DNA of 64,000 bases from the NCBI RefSeq assembly GCF_000831645.3, contig NZ_CP012559.1:1364001-1428000 (forward strand). Direction: 5' to 3'. Both the position numbers and the translations under genes were made by a program. This stretch comes from Companilactobacillus heilongjiangensis. Its GTDB lineage: Bacteria; Bacillota; Bacilli; Lactobacillales; Lactobacillaceae. Shown here piece by piece: positions 1-8,775 of the stretch; the stretch's first letter is position 1, and each line of letters opens with the position of its first letter. The notes beneath the pieces were generated by a model. It searched no databases. It was not told the DNA's origin and worked only from the letters and a program-made list of their open reading frames with translations.

Positions 1-862
1 CAGCTTTTCGTTGGCCTGATCCGTTCAATAACGCTGAATTAACGGCGGTTAATTGCTCATTCAATTGAGGTACAATCAAATATTTCAAAATACCACCAAA
101 CACCACTAATAGAATCAATAACCCTAGCCATGAAATCCCACTATTTATGGAAACAGGTACATTAAAGATTTGGAATATTGGCATAAAAATACTGATTACA
201 GAGCGATCATAACTTGTTCCGGTTGTATTATTACCACTGCTCATCAACATGATTCCACCAATAGCAATTACCATCGTTATTCCCATCAGACCATTCATTA
301 CTAAACTCTGATGCTCGCGAAAAACTTTAGTCTTCGTCAATGCAAAGACTATCAGCGCACAGAACATGAAGATAATCGTCATAATCAATAAATAAACGAC
401 TAATGACATTAATGCCGCTATTGGAATCATTATTCCAGAATGCCAGCCGGTTAAGAAAAATGCTATCAAAAGTGGCAACGTAAACGGAATTACATTGAAC
501 GCCACAATCAAAACTTTGCTCAAAAAAATCTCACTTTGCCGAAATGGCAACGGTAAATAACTATTGATATCCTTTCCGGCAAAGAAAACATTATACAAAC
601 CAGAAATGCTTTGAGATATTCCCAATAAAACAAATAGTCCAACGTAAAAGGTAAACATCCCTGGCATCTTACTAAAATCAATCGATAACATCGTAAAACC
701 ATATATAAATAAAAAAATTACTGTATTAGTCAAAAATTGTAGTTTTAATTTGTTTGTTAATTCCGAACCCGTCTTACCTTTTTTACGGTAGCGGTCAGTC
801 ACTTGCGGATTCAATAAACGCAAATTGACCGCTAACAAAGCACCAAGCTGTCGTTTATTCAT
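1..862 (-). CDS. ABC transporter permease (partial, C-terminus off window)
   Basis: Integral membrane half of an ABC exporter. The reading frame opens with ATG at 862 and runs open to base 1, giving about 287 residues of a longer protein. The start is a cytoplasmic basic segment (MNKRQLGALLAVNLRLLNPQ) and is followed by at least five long hydrophobic segments. The ATG overlaps the stop region of the upstream ATPase gene by 8 bases (ATGAATAA), so the two are translationally coupled and form one transporter. The substrate cannot be told from sequence; the domain order resembles ABC-2/EcsB-like exporters. The 3' end is missing, so the total length is unknown. Confidence 0.8.
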   Translation of the reverse strand, partial: MNKRQLGALLAVNLRLLNPQVTDRYRKKGKTGSELTNKLKLQFLTNTVIFLFIYGFTMLSIDFSKMPGMFTFYVGLFVLLGISQSISGLYNVFFAGKDINSYLPLPFRQSEIFLSKVLIVAFNVIPFTLPLLIAFFLTGWHSGIMIPIAALMSLVVYLLIMTIIFMFCALIVFALTKTKVFREHQSLVMNGLMGITMVIAIGGIMLMSSGNNTTGTSYDRSVISIFMPIFQIFNVPVSINSGISWLGLLILLVVFGGILKYLIVPQLNEQLTAVNSALLNGSGQRKA

Positions 863-1619
863 GAGTATCACCTTCGATATCGTCAACTAAGTGACCATCT
901 CCTTGGCGACCGGCCATTTGAAGGTATATTTCTTCAAGTGACTCGTTCTCATGTTGAGCTAACAAGTCTTTAACTGAACCGTTATATATCAGCTCACCAG
1001 TCTTTAAAATAGCTAACTCATCGCATAATTGTTGAGCTGTATCCAAATTGTGGGTCGAAAAGATAACTGTTTTTCCCTTTTTAGCGTGAGCTTGCATCAA
1101 TTGTTTTAAATCATAGGCTGCCTGTGGATCTAATCCTTGCATCGGTTCATCCAATATCCAAACATCAGGGTCAGATAATAACGCTCCAATTAAAACAGTC
1201 TTTTGACGCATACCATGTGAAAAACTTGCCATAGTCTCGTCCACATGTAAACCCATATTGAATAGATTCACTAACTTTTGACGTCGAGATTTAACTTCAT
1301 CCTCAGATAAATCATAGGCTGCTGCCAATAAGTTCCAATATTCTGTCGCTGTTAACTGCAAAAAGATATCTGGAGTATCCGGAACATAAGCAATTTTTTG
1401 TTTAATTTCTTGACGATGCTCTGATAATTCTAGACCGTCAACTTTAATCGAGCCACTAGTAGGTTGAATAATACTTACTAAATTTTTGATAGTAGTCGAT
1501 TTACCGGCACCATTATGACCCAAGAATCCGAAAATTTCCCCAGGTTTAATTTGCAATGTTAAATGTTGTAAAGCTTTTTTATTACCATAGCTCTTTGATA
1601 GGTCGTTGATATCAATCAT
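855..1619 (-). CDS. ABC transporter ATP-binding protein
   Basis: Cytoplasmic ATPase of 254 residues that powers the permease encoded just downstream. Visible motifs are Walker A GHNGAGKST (about residues 34-42), a Q-loop region, a degenerate signature FSHGMRQK (about 133-140, in place of LSGGQ) and Walker B VWILDEP (about 153-159), followed by the H-loop STHNLD. The C-terminus is acidic, as in other Firmicute export ATPases of this type. A GGGG ribosome site lies 7 bases before the ATG. The gene overlaps the permease start by 8 bases. Substrate unknown: drug, lipid or peptide export are all possible. Confidence 0.9.
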   Translation of the reverse strand: MIDINDLSKSYGNKKALQHLTLQIKPGEIFGFLGHNGAGKSTTIKNLVSIIQPTSGSIKVDGLELSEHRQEIKQKIAYVPDTPDIFLQLTATEYWNLLAAAYDLSEDEVKSRRQKLVNLFNMGLHVDETMASFSHGMRQKTVLIGALLSDPDVWILDEPMQGLDPQAAYDLKQLMQAHAKKGKTVIFSTHNLDTAQQLCDELAILKTGELIYNGSVKDLLAQHENESLEEIYLQMAGRQGDGHLVDDIEGDTHE

Positions 1620-1731
1620 TTGTGCACCCCATTAACGTTATATTAGTAATAAGCATAACAAATTTTTGTATTGAACTCAGGATATTAAAAGAATTCTAGA
1701 TAAATTATTTGCTATTTCCAATTGACAAAAT

Positions 1732-2394
1732 TTATTTTGCTAAATCATAACTTTCTTGCAAACGTTCAAATATTTCTTGATTATCAACTGAACCATTTAA
1801 CATAATCGTGTACCAGCTTCGCTTACTCATATGATAACCGGGAAAATATTTTTTATTGTCAACGAGTTTTTCAATCATCTCCGGATCAGCTCGCATATCG
1901 ATCACCGTAACGGTTTCATCAGAATCCAATCCCAACTTAGACTTAGGAATTACCGATAATAGGCCGAACCATTTATTTGTATCGCCACGACGCCAAATTG
2001 CATTATGTATAGATCTTTTCCAAAGAAATTCCAATTGACTATCATAAGTATCATTTATGTAGTCGCTAACATCCTTGACTTGCGGTTCCTTAAAAACATC
2101 TTTCTCATAACAAGCAGCCTGTATCTTATCCAATACAGCTTGATATTCATTGGCAACTTTAGTAACAAATTTTCCAGTCGCACCAGGCTGTAAATGTAAA
2201 ACATATTCTGCTTTAGTTTCGGAGTCAATTACTTGAGTTTCCAAGCCACCGTCTGTATTAACAGTTACTTTAAGCAAAAATTGATTATCCACGATGGATT
2301 CCTGATACTCATAAGCCATACCATTTTTAACAAAACCAAATTTTACTAATTTATCAAGATCAACTTTACTATCTTTGAATTTAATTACTGCCAT
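1732..2394 (-). CDS. MmcQ/YjbR family protein
   Basis: 220-residue cytoplasmic protein. The C-terminal half (about residues 110-220) carries the MmcQ/YjbR (DUF419) pattern: KWFGLLSVIPKSKLGL, then VIDMRADPEMIEKL and the PGYHMSKRSWYTIML block. These proteins have a CyaY-like fold and are proposed DNA-binding proteins; no enzymatic role is established. The N-terminal 110 residues are an extra domain seen in longer lactobacillal members. Translation starts at ATG with a strong GGGGGAG site 6 bases upstream. It appears to be a single-gene unit between the ABC exporter and the divergent HAD gene. Confidence 0.75.
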   Translation of the reverse strand: MAVIKFKDSKVDLDKLVKFGFVKNGMAYEYQESIVDNQFLLKVTVNTDGGLETQVIDSETKAEYVLHLQPGATGKFVTKVANEYQAVLDKIQAACYEKDVFKEPQVKDVSDYINDTYDSQLEFLWKRSIHNAIWRRGDTNKWFGLLSVIPKSKLGLDSDETVTVIDMRADPEMIEKLVDNKKYFPGYHMSKRSWYTIMLNGSVDNQEIFERLQESYDLAK

Positions 2395-2584
2395 TATACT
2401 CTCCCCCTCAACCTATTTGATTCCTATTATAGCAGAGCAGATGAATCGTCTATTTTGAAATAAAATGTCAAGCAATTATCACAACTAAACTTTTAATTAT
2501 TTAAAAAAATCGATGGTTTTAAATTGAATTTTCTTCTAAATTGAACTAATAAAGATTAGCACAATCCACTTTCTAGGAGAAAAC

Positions 2585-3394
2585 ATGAATTATAAATTAA
2601 TTGCTATCGACATTGACGATACACTTTTGAATAGCGCTAAAACTATTACGAATAAAAATAAACTTATGATTAAATCTGCCTTAGCACAAGACATTAAAGT
2701 CGTTCTATGCTCAGGTCGACCACATAAGGCAATGGAAAAGTATGCCTCAGCACTCGGTATAGAAGGCACTGAACAATACATGATCACTAACGGCGGTGCC
2801 ATTATTGAAAACATGCACGGTGAATTTATCATGCAACGAACACTTTCAAATGAATTCTATCGAGAATTTGTTGAATTTACCCAGACCAATGACCTTTCCT
2901 ACTGTGTTTTTGACGTTAATGGCAACATTTATACTAGTAACAACTATGATATCAACCGTTTTACGATTGCGATGGCTTTTGAAGGCAACGATGACTTACA
3001 TATCAGACGACCTGAAGACTTGCCATTAAACTTTGAGATTACTAAGGCTGTTATTAATGCTAAAGAATCCAAATTGGATGAAATCACAAATTTCATCAAG
3101 GCATCATTTACTGATTACTTCGTTGTACGTACCGGTGTCGGTTATTTAGAGATTTTCCCTAAAAACGTTAATAAAGGTAATGCCGTGAAATTTCTAGCCG
3201 ACAAATTAGGCATCAACATGGAAGAAGTTATGACCTTGGGCGACCGTGACAATGATATTTCAATGATAGAAGTTGCCGGAACCGGAGTTGCCATGGCTAA
3301 TGCAACTGAAGGCGTTAAAGCTGTTGCCAACTATGTAACTACTGACAACAATCATGATGGCGTTGGTAACGCAATCGAAAAATTTATCGAATAA
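2585..3394 (+). CDS. Cof-type HAD-IIB sugar-phosphatase family protein
   Basis: 269-residue cytosolic phosphatase of the haloacid dehalogenase superfamily, Cof/YidA type. Motif I is DIDDTLL (nucleophile Asp9, general acid Asp11), motif II is the SGRP stretch near residue 40, and motif III/IV is GDRDNDISMIE near residue 215 followed by the typical AMANATEGVKAVANYVT tail. Members dephosphorylate small sugar phosphates or flavin precursors; the substrate is not predictable. The ATG follows TAGGAGAAAAC. It is convergent with the next gene and shares a bidirectional terminator with it. Confidence 0.9.
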   Translation: MNYKLIAIDIDDTLLNSAKTITNKNKLMIKSALAQDIKVVLCSGRPHKAMEKYASALGIEGTEQYMITNGGAIIENMHGEFIMQRTLSNEFYREFVEFTQTNDLSYCVFDVNGNIYTSNNYDINRFTIAMAFEGNDDLHIRRPEDLPLNFEITKAVINAKESKLDEITNFIKASFTDYFVVRTGVGYLEIFPKNVNKGNAVKFLADKLGINMEEVMTLGDRDNDISMIEVAGTGVAMANATEGVKAVANYVTTDNNHDGVGNAIEKFIE

Positions 3395-3434
3395 AAAAAG
3401 CTTTGACTAAACTTGAATTAGTCAAAGCTTTTTA
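3394..3434. terminator. Bidirectional rho-independent terminator
   Basis: A 16-bp stem (AAAAAGCTTTGACTAA paired with TTAGTCAAAGCTTTTT) with a 7-base loop sits between two convergent HAD genes. It has T-runs on both strands and abuts both stop codons. Confidence 0.9.
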
Positions 3435-4121
3435 CTTTCCATTCATCACAATTTCTCGAACCTGCTGATAATCGTTAGCAACAAAAGTTGGTTGAATTTC
3501 AGAATTGTTTATCTGTTTCTGCGGATTGAACCAAATACTATTCAAGCCAGCTCTAGATGCCCCTAAAATATCGGATTGCAATCTATCACCAATCATCAAT
3601 GCATTATTTTTGTTCAAATTAGGGTGTCGCTGAAATACTGGTTTAAAAAACTCAGTACTAGGTTTGGAAAATCCAATGTCTTCAGAAATGAAATAATCGT
3701 CAAAATATTTATCTAAGCCTGACCCCTTTAATCGTTCCAATTGGGTTACTTTAACGCCGTTGGTTCCAATAAATAAATTTACTCCAGATGCCTTCAAATC
3801 AGCTAACAATTCTTCTGCATTTTGAATCGTATAAAAATTATGATTCAACATCTCACGATACTGTGCTTCTAACTTCACACCATCGGCATCAATACCAAAT
3901 AAGGCCAGTGTCTTTGAAAATCTAGTATTCAACAAAGGCTGTGGCGATGCTCCGGTTTCAATATCTTCCCAGATTCTTTTATTCAACTCTAAATACGATT
4001 GCAACGCTTTTTGAACATTGACAACACCTTGTTGCTTCAGGATTTTGGTAACTCCCTCGATTTCGCCCTTATGAAAATCCAGAATGGTATCATCTAAATC
4101 AAAAATCATATATTTAATCAT
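3432..4121 (-). CDS. YjjG-family noncanonical pyrimidine nucleotidase
   Basis: 229-residue HAD subfamily IA phosphatase. Motif I is FDLDDTILDF (Asp8/Asp10), motif II is FIGTNGVK near residue 117, the catalytic Lys is in the GFSKPSTEFF block, and motif III is MIGDRLQSDILGA. This combination matches the YjjG/YfnB group, which in E. coli hydrolyses noncanonical pyrimidine nucleotides. The start used is the ATG of MIKYMIF, 8 bases after GAGG. It is probably monocistronic: a terminator separates it from the upstream VanZ gene. Confidence 0.85.
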   Translation of the reverse strand: MIKYMIFDLDDTILDFHKGEIEGVTKILKQQGVVNVQKALQSYLELNKRIWEDIETGASPQPLLNTRFSKTLALFGIDADGVKLEAQYREMLNHNFYTIQNAEELLADLKASGVNLFIGTNGVKVTQLERLKGSGLDKYFDDYFISEDIGFSKPSTEFFKPVFQRHPNLNKNNALMIGDRLQSDILGASRAGLNSIWFNPQKQINNSEIQPTFVANDYQQVREIVMNGK

Positions 4122-4220
4122 TCATAATTCCTCTTCATTTTTAAACTTCAAATCAATCGAAACGTTAACTATATTCTGTTATATGTCGTACTATCGTACA
4201 AGCAATTTTTCGAGAAAAAT

Positions 4221-4254
4221 AAAAAGCGCTATGAAATAATTTTCATAACGCTTG
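4221..4254 (-). terminator. Rho-independent terminator of first VanZ-like gene
   Basis: Read on the minus strand, AGCGTTATGAAA pairs with TTTCATAGCGCT around a 4-base loop and ends in a T-rich run. It lies 7 bases after the stop of the VanZ-like gene. Confidence 0.85.
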
Positions 4255-4260
4255 TTTATT

Positions 4261-4764
4261 CTAAATTTTTTCAGATAAATTCTTCTCATAAGCATGGTAG
4301 TAAACCACGGCCAAAATTGCACCGATGGCAACGCCGATTCCGTTAGCCAAAACATCATTAATATCACAGACTCGATTAATCAAGAACGTATGCGATAAAT
4401 AATATTGAGTCAATTCAAAGCCTGCTCCAATCATAAATCCAAGTGGCACGATTAAAATTAGTGACATATTTGGAAAAGCTTTCTTAATCAAAAATCCCAA
4501 TGGAATAGTTAAGATAATATTTTCAATGAATCCCAGACCAATATAAATATAATGCAAGTTAACTCTACCAGTTCCCGCTGGCACGATATAAACAGCTATA
4601 CCGTCGAAAGATAACGGTGTAAACAAGATTACTCCGAGAAAGGTCAAATAGGCCAATCTAATCAGAAATACACTTCGGCGTTTTGCATCATCAATACTGC
4701 CCAGAATATAAAGTCCACTTACAAATGACAGGCTCAGTATTACTAATAAAGGTATCCAACGCAA
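4261..4764 (-). CDS. VanZ-like membrane protein (copy 1)
   Basis: 167-residue integral membrane protein of the VanZ family, named after a teicoplanin-resistance accessory protein; the biochemical role of the family is unknown. About five hydrophobic segments are visible, and the family motifs appear as LFTPLSFDG, the NLHYI loop, ENIILTIPLGFL, and the E-x(2)-Q-Y-Y-L-S block followed by CDINDVLANGIG. The start is TTG, chosen because GGGG lies 8 bases upstream; no in-frame ATG fits. It is a tandem paralogue of the gene at 4963-5469. Upstream lie a TATAAT box and two direct repeats. Confidence 0.8.
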   Translation of the reverse strand: MRWIPLLVILSLSFVSGLYILGSIDDAKRRSVFLIRLAYLTFLGVILFTPLSFDGIAVYIVPAGTGRVNLHYIYIGLGFIENIILTIPLGFLIKKAFPNMSLILIVPLGFMIGAGFELTQYYLSHTFLINRVCDINDVLANGIGVAIGAILAVVYYHAYEKNLSEKI

Positions 4765-4801
4765 TTACATCGCCCCTTTTTCTTATTTTATTACCATTCA
4801 A

Positions 4802-4866
4802 ATTATACCGCCCTTTAGTTTAAACAATCCGAAGAAAGTACGATTTTTTTGTGAAGAAAGTAGGAT
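4802..4866 (-). promoter_or_regulatory. Putative activated promoter with direct repeats upstream of VanZ copy 1
   Basis: On the minus strand a TATAAT box (4802-4807) lies 38 bases upstream of the TTG start, without a good -35 at standard spacing. Just upstream, two copies of the repeat read on the plus strand as GAAGAAAGTANGAT occur at 4831-4844 and 4853-4866, 22 bp apart start to start (two helical turns). This layout is typical for response-regulator activation. The identity of the regulator is not known. Confidence 0.45.
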
Positions 4867-4920
4867 TGATTCCTTAAAGTAGATTCTGTTGTACATATAT
4901 AGCCTCATCAATGATCAAAA

Positions 4921-4955
4921 AAAAGGCATTATGAATTTTCTTATTCATAACGTCT
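4921..4955 (-). terminator. Rho-independent terminator of second VanZ-like gene
   Basis: Minus-strand stem ACGTTATGAAT paired with ATTCATAATGC, followed by a run of seven T. It resembles the terminator of the neighbouring paralogue, so the duplication probably included it. Confidence 0.8.
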
Positions 4956-4962
4956 ATTATCT

Positions 4963-5469
4963 TCAAATCCATTTTTCCAATGATTGTTTTTCGTAAACAT
5001 AGTGGTAAACAAAAACTAAAGCCCCACCAATCACGATGCCAATTCCATTGGCAACTACATCACTGATATCACTGGTTCGATTGATCAAGAACATGTGTGA
5101 CAAATAGTACTGCATTGTTTCAATTACGGTACCAGTCATTAAACCAATTGGAACCATGGAAACTAATGATACATTTGAGAAAGCTCGCTTAATTAAGAAT
5201 CCTAAAGGTACGGTTAAAGCAATGTTTTCGATGAATCCTAAATCATAAGTAATATGGTACAAATTTACACTCCCAATTCCTGACGGCATGATATAAACCG
5301 CTGTACCAGTGAAAGACATTGGAGTAAATAAGATGGTTCCGAGAAAAGTTACATAGATCAAACTGATTAACGCCACACAACGTCGATTAAATTCTTTAAT
5401 ATTATTGAAAAGATAGATTCCGCCTAATAATGACAAAATCAAGATAATAAATAATGGCATCCAACGCAT
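4963..5469 (-). CDS. VanZ-like membrane protein (copy 2)
   Basis: 168-residue VanZ-family membrane protein, clearly a paralogue of the neighbouring downstream gene: both share WMPL/WIPL at the start, LFTPMSF, ENIALTVPLGFLIKRAF, QYYLSHMFLINR and the DISDVVANGIGI block. About five transmembrane segments are visible. The ATG at 5469 is chosen because GGAG lies 8 bases upstream; a TTG three codons earlier overlaps the ribosome site. Each copy has its own terminator and the 3' flanks are similar, which supports tandem duplication. Function unknown; VanZ proteins have been linked to glycopeptide/lipoglycopeptide tolerance. Confidence 0.8.
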   Translation of the reverse strand: MRWMPLFIILILSLLGGIYLFNNIKEFNRRCVALISLIYVTFLGTILFTPMSFTGTAVYIMPSGIGSVNLYHITYDLGFIENIALTVPLGFLIKRAFSNVSLVSMVPIGLMTGTVIETMQYYLSHMFLINRTSDISDVVANGIGIVIGGALVFVYHYVYEKQSLEKWI

Positions 5470-5614
5470 AGGCAACACTCCTTCATATGAATTTACTTTT
5501 AAGTTTTTGATTGTTTATATTTAATTTATACTTCAATCCTACTATCAGTAAATTTAAGGAAGCTTAAACCAATGCGACTTTTCTGTGATAAATGTGAAGA
5601 ATTTGCAAAAAAAA

Positions 5615-5772
5615 TCTGGAACATAACTATAATGTTTGTTAAACATGCAACATAAACGTGCGACAAAACATAACTTTTTCCGCTTAACCCAAATAGAGAC
5701 CGCAATCCAAAATCGGATTACGGTCTCTATTTGGGTTAATATTCGAAAGCTGACCATGTTTGGTCACAATCT
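5615..5772. repeat. Dispersed hairpin element, copy H1
   Basis: First copy of an intergenic family also seen near 40501, 11770 and 24818. It shares the block ACATGCAACATAAACGTGC, the block ACATAACTTTTTCCGCTTAA and the right flank GAAAGCTGACCATGTTTGGTC with copy H2. The core (5686-5737) is a nearly perfect hairpin of over 20 bp around CCAAAATCGG. It ends 6 bases before the stop codon of the ABC-F gene on the minus strand and may serve as that gene's terminator. Confidence 0.75.
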
Positions 5773-5778
5773 TTAAAC

Positions 5779-7407
5779 TTAGTCTTCGCCATCTAATTCA
5801 GCGATTTGCTTTTCAACTTGAGGATTCAAACGGAATTCATCATAAGTTGTATCAGCACGGTCAACCACACCATCGTTTGTTAAGTAAATCAAACGGTTGG
5901 CAATTGTTTGGATAAACTGGTGATCATGTGAAGCAAATAAGATTGAACCCTTGTAGTCAATCAAACCATCATTCAATGAAGTGATTGATTCCAAATCCAG
6001 ATGATTAGTTGGATCATCTAACATCAAAACGTTAGATTTTAACAACATCATTTTAGACAACATGACACGAACTTTTTCTCCACCTGAGAGAACGTCAACG
6101 TGTTTTGTTACGTCATCCCCAGAGAATAGCATCCGACCTAAGAAGCCACGCAAGAAAGTATCATCGTCTTCACCCTTTTCGGCAAATTGACGTAACCAAT
6201 CAATAATTGGTGTTTCTTCATTGAACATTGCGTTGAAATCCTTTGGCAAGTAAGCACGACTGGTTGTTACACCCCAAGTGATTGTTCCAGAATCAGGTGT
6301 TAAATCACCAGATAGAACTCTGAACAATGCGGTTGTCTTCATATCATCTTTAGCTAAGAAAGCCACTTTATCATCCTTATTAAGGATGAAGCTGACGTTC
6401 TTCAAAATCTGTTTGCCATCAATAGTAACTGACAAGTCATCAACCTTCAATAAGTCATTACCGATATCACGATTAGGCACAAACTTGATAAATGGATAAC
6501 GTCTTGAACTTGGTTGAATATCATCAAGAGTAATCTTATCAAGCATCTTCTTACGAGAAGTGGCTTGTTTTGATTTAGAAGCATTGGCCGAGAAACGTGC
6601 AATAAAGTCTTGCAATTCCTTGATTTTTTCTTCTTTTTTAGCATTTTGATCTTGCTTCATACTTTGAGCAAGTTCAGAAGATTGTTGCCAGAAATCATAG
6701 TTACCGGCATAAAGGGTAATCTTGCTGTAATCGAGATCAGCCATGTAAGTACATACTTTGTTCAAGAAGTATCTATCATGGGAAACAACGATAACAGTAT
6801 TTTCAAAGTTGATTAGGAATTCTTCTAACCAGTCAATTGATTCAACATCCAAACCATTAGTTGGCTCATCCAAAAGCAAAACGTCTGGTTGGCCGAACAA
6901 AGCTTGAGCTAACAAGACTTTAATCTTTTGACCGGCAGTCAAAGTATTCATTTTTACTTGGTGTAGCTTTTCAGGAATATTCAAGCCTTGAAGCATTTGT
7001 GAAGCTTCACCTTCAGCTTCCCAGCCACCCATTTCACCAAATTTTGTTTCCAAGTCAGCTGCTCGCAAACCATCTTCTTCACTGAAGTCTGGCTTGACAT
7101 AGATAGCATCTTTTTCTTGCATGATTTTATAAAGTTCAGCATGACCCATCAAAACAGTTTCCATAACTGTATACTCATCGTAATCATAATGGTTTTGTTT
7201 CAAAGTTGCTAAACGTTCGTTGGGTCCCAATTTAACGGAACCAGTTGAAGGGGCGATTTCGCCTGATAAAACTTTTAGAAAAGTTGACTTACCGGCACCA
7301 TTGGCGCCAATCAAGCCGTAACAATTTCCCGGTGCAAATTTAATATTTACATCTTCAAATAGCTTTCGATCAGCAAAGTGCAAACTAACATCACTAACAG
7401 TAATCAA
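5779..7407 (-). CDS. ABC-F family ATPase (YkpA/YbiT-like)
   Basis: 542-residue soluble protein with two fused ABC ATPase domains and no membrane segment. The N-domain has GANGAGKST and VLLLDEPTNGLD, and the C-domain has the degenerate LAKDDMKTT loop in place of a standard Walker A, LSGGEKVR and VLMLDDPTNHLD. A basic helical linker rich in Lys/Ala/Ser (KKEEKIKELQDFIARFSANA) separates them, as in ABC-F translation factors acting at the ribosome. The TTG at 7407 (MITVSDVSLHFADRKLF) is preferred because GAGG lies 9 bases upstream; the ATG at 7422 contains that ribosome site. Family members such as YbiT/YkpA have unclear cellular roles. Confidence 0.9.
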   Translation of the reverse strand: MITVSDVSLHFADRKLFEDVNIKFAPGNCYGLIGANGAGKSTFLKVLSGEIAPSTGSVKLGPNERLATLKQNHYDYDEYTVMETVLMGHAELYKIMQEKDAIYVKPDFSEEDGLRAADLETKFGEMGGWEAEGEASQMLQGLNIPEKLHQVKMNTLTAGQKIKVLLAQALFGQPDVLLLDEPTNGLDVESIDWLEEFLINFENTVIVVSHDRYFLNKVCTYMADLDYSKITLYAGNYDFWQQSSELAQSMKQDQNAKKEEKIKELQDFIARFSANASKSKQATSRKKMLDKITLDDIQPSSRRYPFIKFVPNRDIGNDLLKVDDLSVTIDGKQILKNVSFILNKDDKVAFLAKDDMKTTALFRVLSGDLTPDSGTITWGVTTSRAYLPKDFNAMFNEETPIIDWLRQFAEKGEDDDTFLRGFLGRMLFSGDDVTKHVDVLSGGEKVRVMLSKMMLLKSNVLMLDDPTNHLDLESITSLNDGLIDYKGSILFASHDHQFIQTIANRLIYLTNDGVVDRADTTYDEFRLNPQVEKQIAELDGED

Positions 7408-7482
7408 ATATATAATCCTCATTTCTTCGTACTAGTCTAGCTTGCATTATACGGGGTATTGCCATGATACGCAACGGTTTCT

Positions 7483-7814
7483 TTACTTTTTCAACCAATC
7501 CGTGCCAGCTTGTACATCACTCCAAGCAAGTGCCTCGTACTTATTAGTTTCCACCCGAGCCCAATAATACAGCTCAATCAGTGATTTAGGAAAATCTTTA
7601 GGACTCTCGATATATTTGGTACTAATCTCTTGGAATAATTTTGGAGCCAATTTATCCAAATTCTCATTTTTTTCAAGTATCTTAATATCTTGAATGACAA
7701 TAGCTTTTAAATCAGGTCGTTTTTCATAGCTGGATCATCAGCAACTTCTTTCATTTGTACAATGAATTCAGCTACAAATTCTTCAAGTCGCATATACTTA
7801 ACTTGTCTATTCAT
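7483..7814 (-). pseudogene. Frameshifted small gene, unknown protein
   Basis: ATG at 7814, with a GGAG site 3 bases upstream, opens MNRQVKYMRLEEFVAEFIVQ and continues to ADDPA, then meets a stop after MKNDLI. A one-base shift near 7724 restores a long frame (KRPDLKAIVIQDIKIL ... ETNKYEALAWSDVQAG) ending at the TAA at 7483. The total of 332 bases is not a multiple of three, consistent with one small indel. The joined product would be about 110 residues, acidic and helical, with no recognised family. It could be a real mutation or a sequencing error in the A-run (GAAAAACG). Confidence 0.7.
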
Positions 7815-7942
7815 GAGCTCCACACCCTTTAATATTTTCATCCTAAAATTCCACCCATAATATAAAGGTAATGAAAATATTTAGCTACAAAAATATGCAA
7901 TTAATTTCAAAAAAAATAAGCCTGATTTCTCACACTTATTGA

Positions 7943-8677
7943 TTAAATTAACGTTGTTAATAAATAGTACATCCCGCTGATACCAATGAATCCATAGATA
8001 CAATAAGTCATAACTTTCAAATTCAAGTGTTTAACAAAACGATTGGCCAATATCGTTCCAATGATTGCTCCAACCATTCCCACTAAAATGTATTTAATAT
8101 TACCAAGCGTTAAAATTCCCGTGGCAAAACGCATAGTAGTAATGAAAAATGTATCTATTAAAAAAAATGTCTGAATACTTGCTAAATAGTTTTCTTTAGA
8201 ATCAGAAATCGTCAGAAAGTACAGCGCCATCAATGGACCACCAATTCCAAACATTCCATTGAAGAAACCCGAAATCAACGCAAAGACTACCATCACATAC
8301 ACTGGAATACTCTTCAGCGTTACCGAATGAATATTCATGAACAGATAGTACAAAGATAAAGCCACCAACAGTAATCCTAATAACATTTTCAGATACCCAG
8401 TAGCGATAAATTTACTCAAATAAACTGAGAAAATAGCCATACAAATATAAATTATGAATGGCACAACCAATTTCTTCCATTTTAAAGCTTTTCGATAATG
8501 CCATGCGACCATGACAATCGCAATCACCATTGTCAACGTCGACACTCCAGCACTTTGGTTGATTGGCAATAAACTTGGTAGAAAGATCATCATGATAATT
8601 CCCGAACCAAATCCAGTCACACCTTGAACAAATCCTGCTACCAATGCGGCAAATAGCATCACAAATACCCAACTCAC
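7943..8677 (-). CDS. TSUP (TauE/SafE) family sulfite/anion permease
   Basis: 244-residue membrane protein with about eight transmembrane segments in two homologous halves. The family signature GFVQGVTGFGSGIIMM occurs near the N-terminus and its second-half counterpart GFFNGMFGIGGPLMALYF in the middle. TSUP proteins export sulfite, sulfonates or other organic anions; the substrate is unknown. The GTG at 8677 is chosen: it has GGGGG 10 bases upstream and places the signature at the usual position, whereas the ATG at 8737 lies inside the terminator of the preceding gene. Probably monocistronic. Confidence 0.8.
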   Translation of the reverse strand: MSWVFVMLFAALVAGFVQGVTGFGSGIIMMIFLPSLLPINQSAGVSTLTMVIAIVMVAWHYRKALKWKKLVVPFIIYICMAIFSVYLSKFIATGYLKMLLGLLLVALSLYYLFMNIHSVTLKSIPVYVMVVFALISGFFNGMFGIGGPLMALYFLTISDSKENYLASIQTFFLIDTFFITTMRFATGILTLGNIKYILVGMVGAIIGTILANRFVKHLNLKVMTYCIYGFIGISGMYYLLTTLI

Positions 8678-8728
8678 GATAGTAATTCCCCCTTGCTTAC
8701 TATCATAACCTATAGTTGTGAATACACG

Positions 8729-8760
8729 AAAAAACAAGTATCCGTTTTGTAGATACTTGC
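8729..8760 (-). terminator. Rho-independent terminator
   Basis: Minus-strand stem CAAGTATC/GATACTTG followed by six T, located 16 bases after the stop of the secreted protein gene at 8776. It overlaps the upstream alternative start of the TSUP gene. Confidence 0.85.
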
Positions 8761-8775
8761 TTCATTTAATTATTA

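Noticed and set aside
5554-5757. 67-codon minus-strand ORF sharing KRKKLCFVARLCCMF with an ORF at 40421-40642
   Set aside because: The shared peptide comes from the H-family repeat and its hairpin; both frames run through the stem-loop, so they are not taken as genes.
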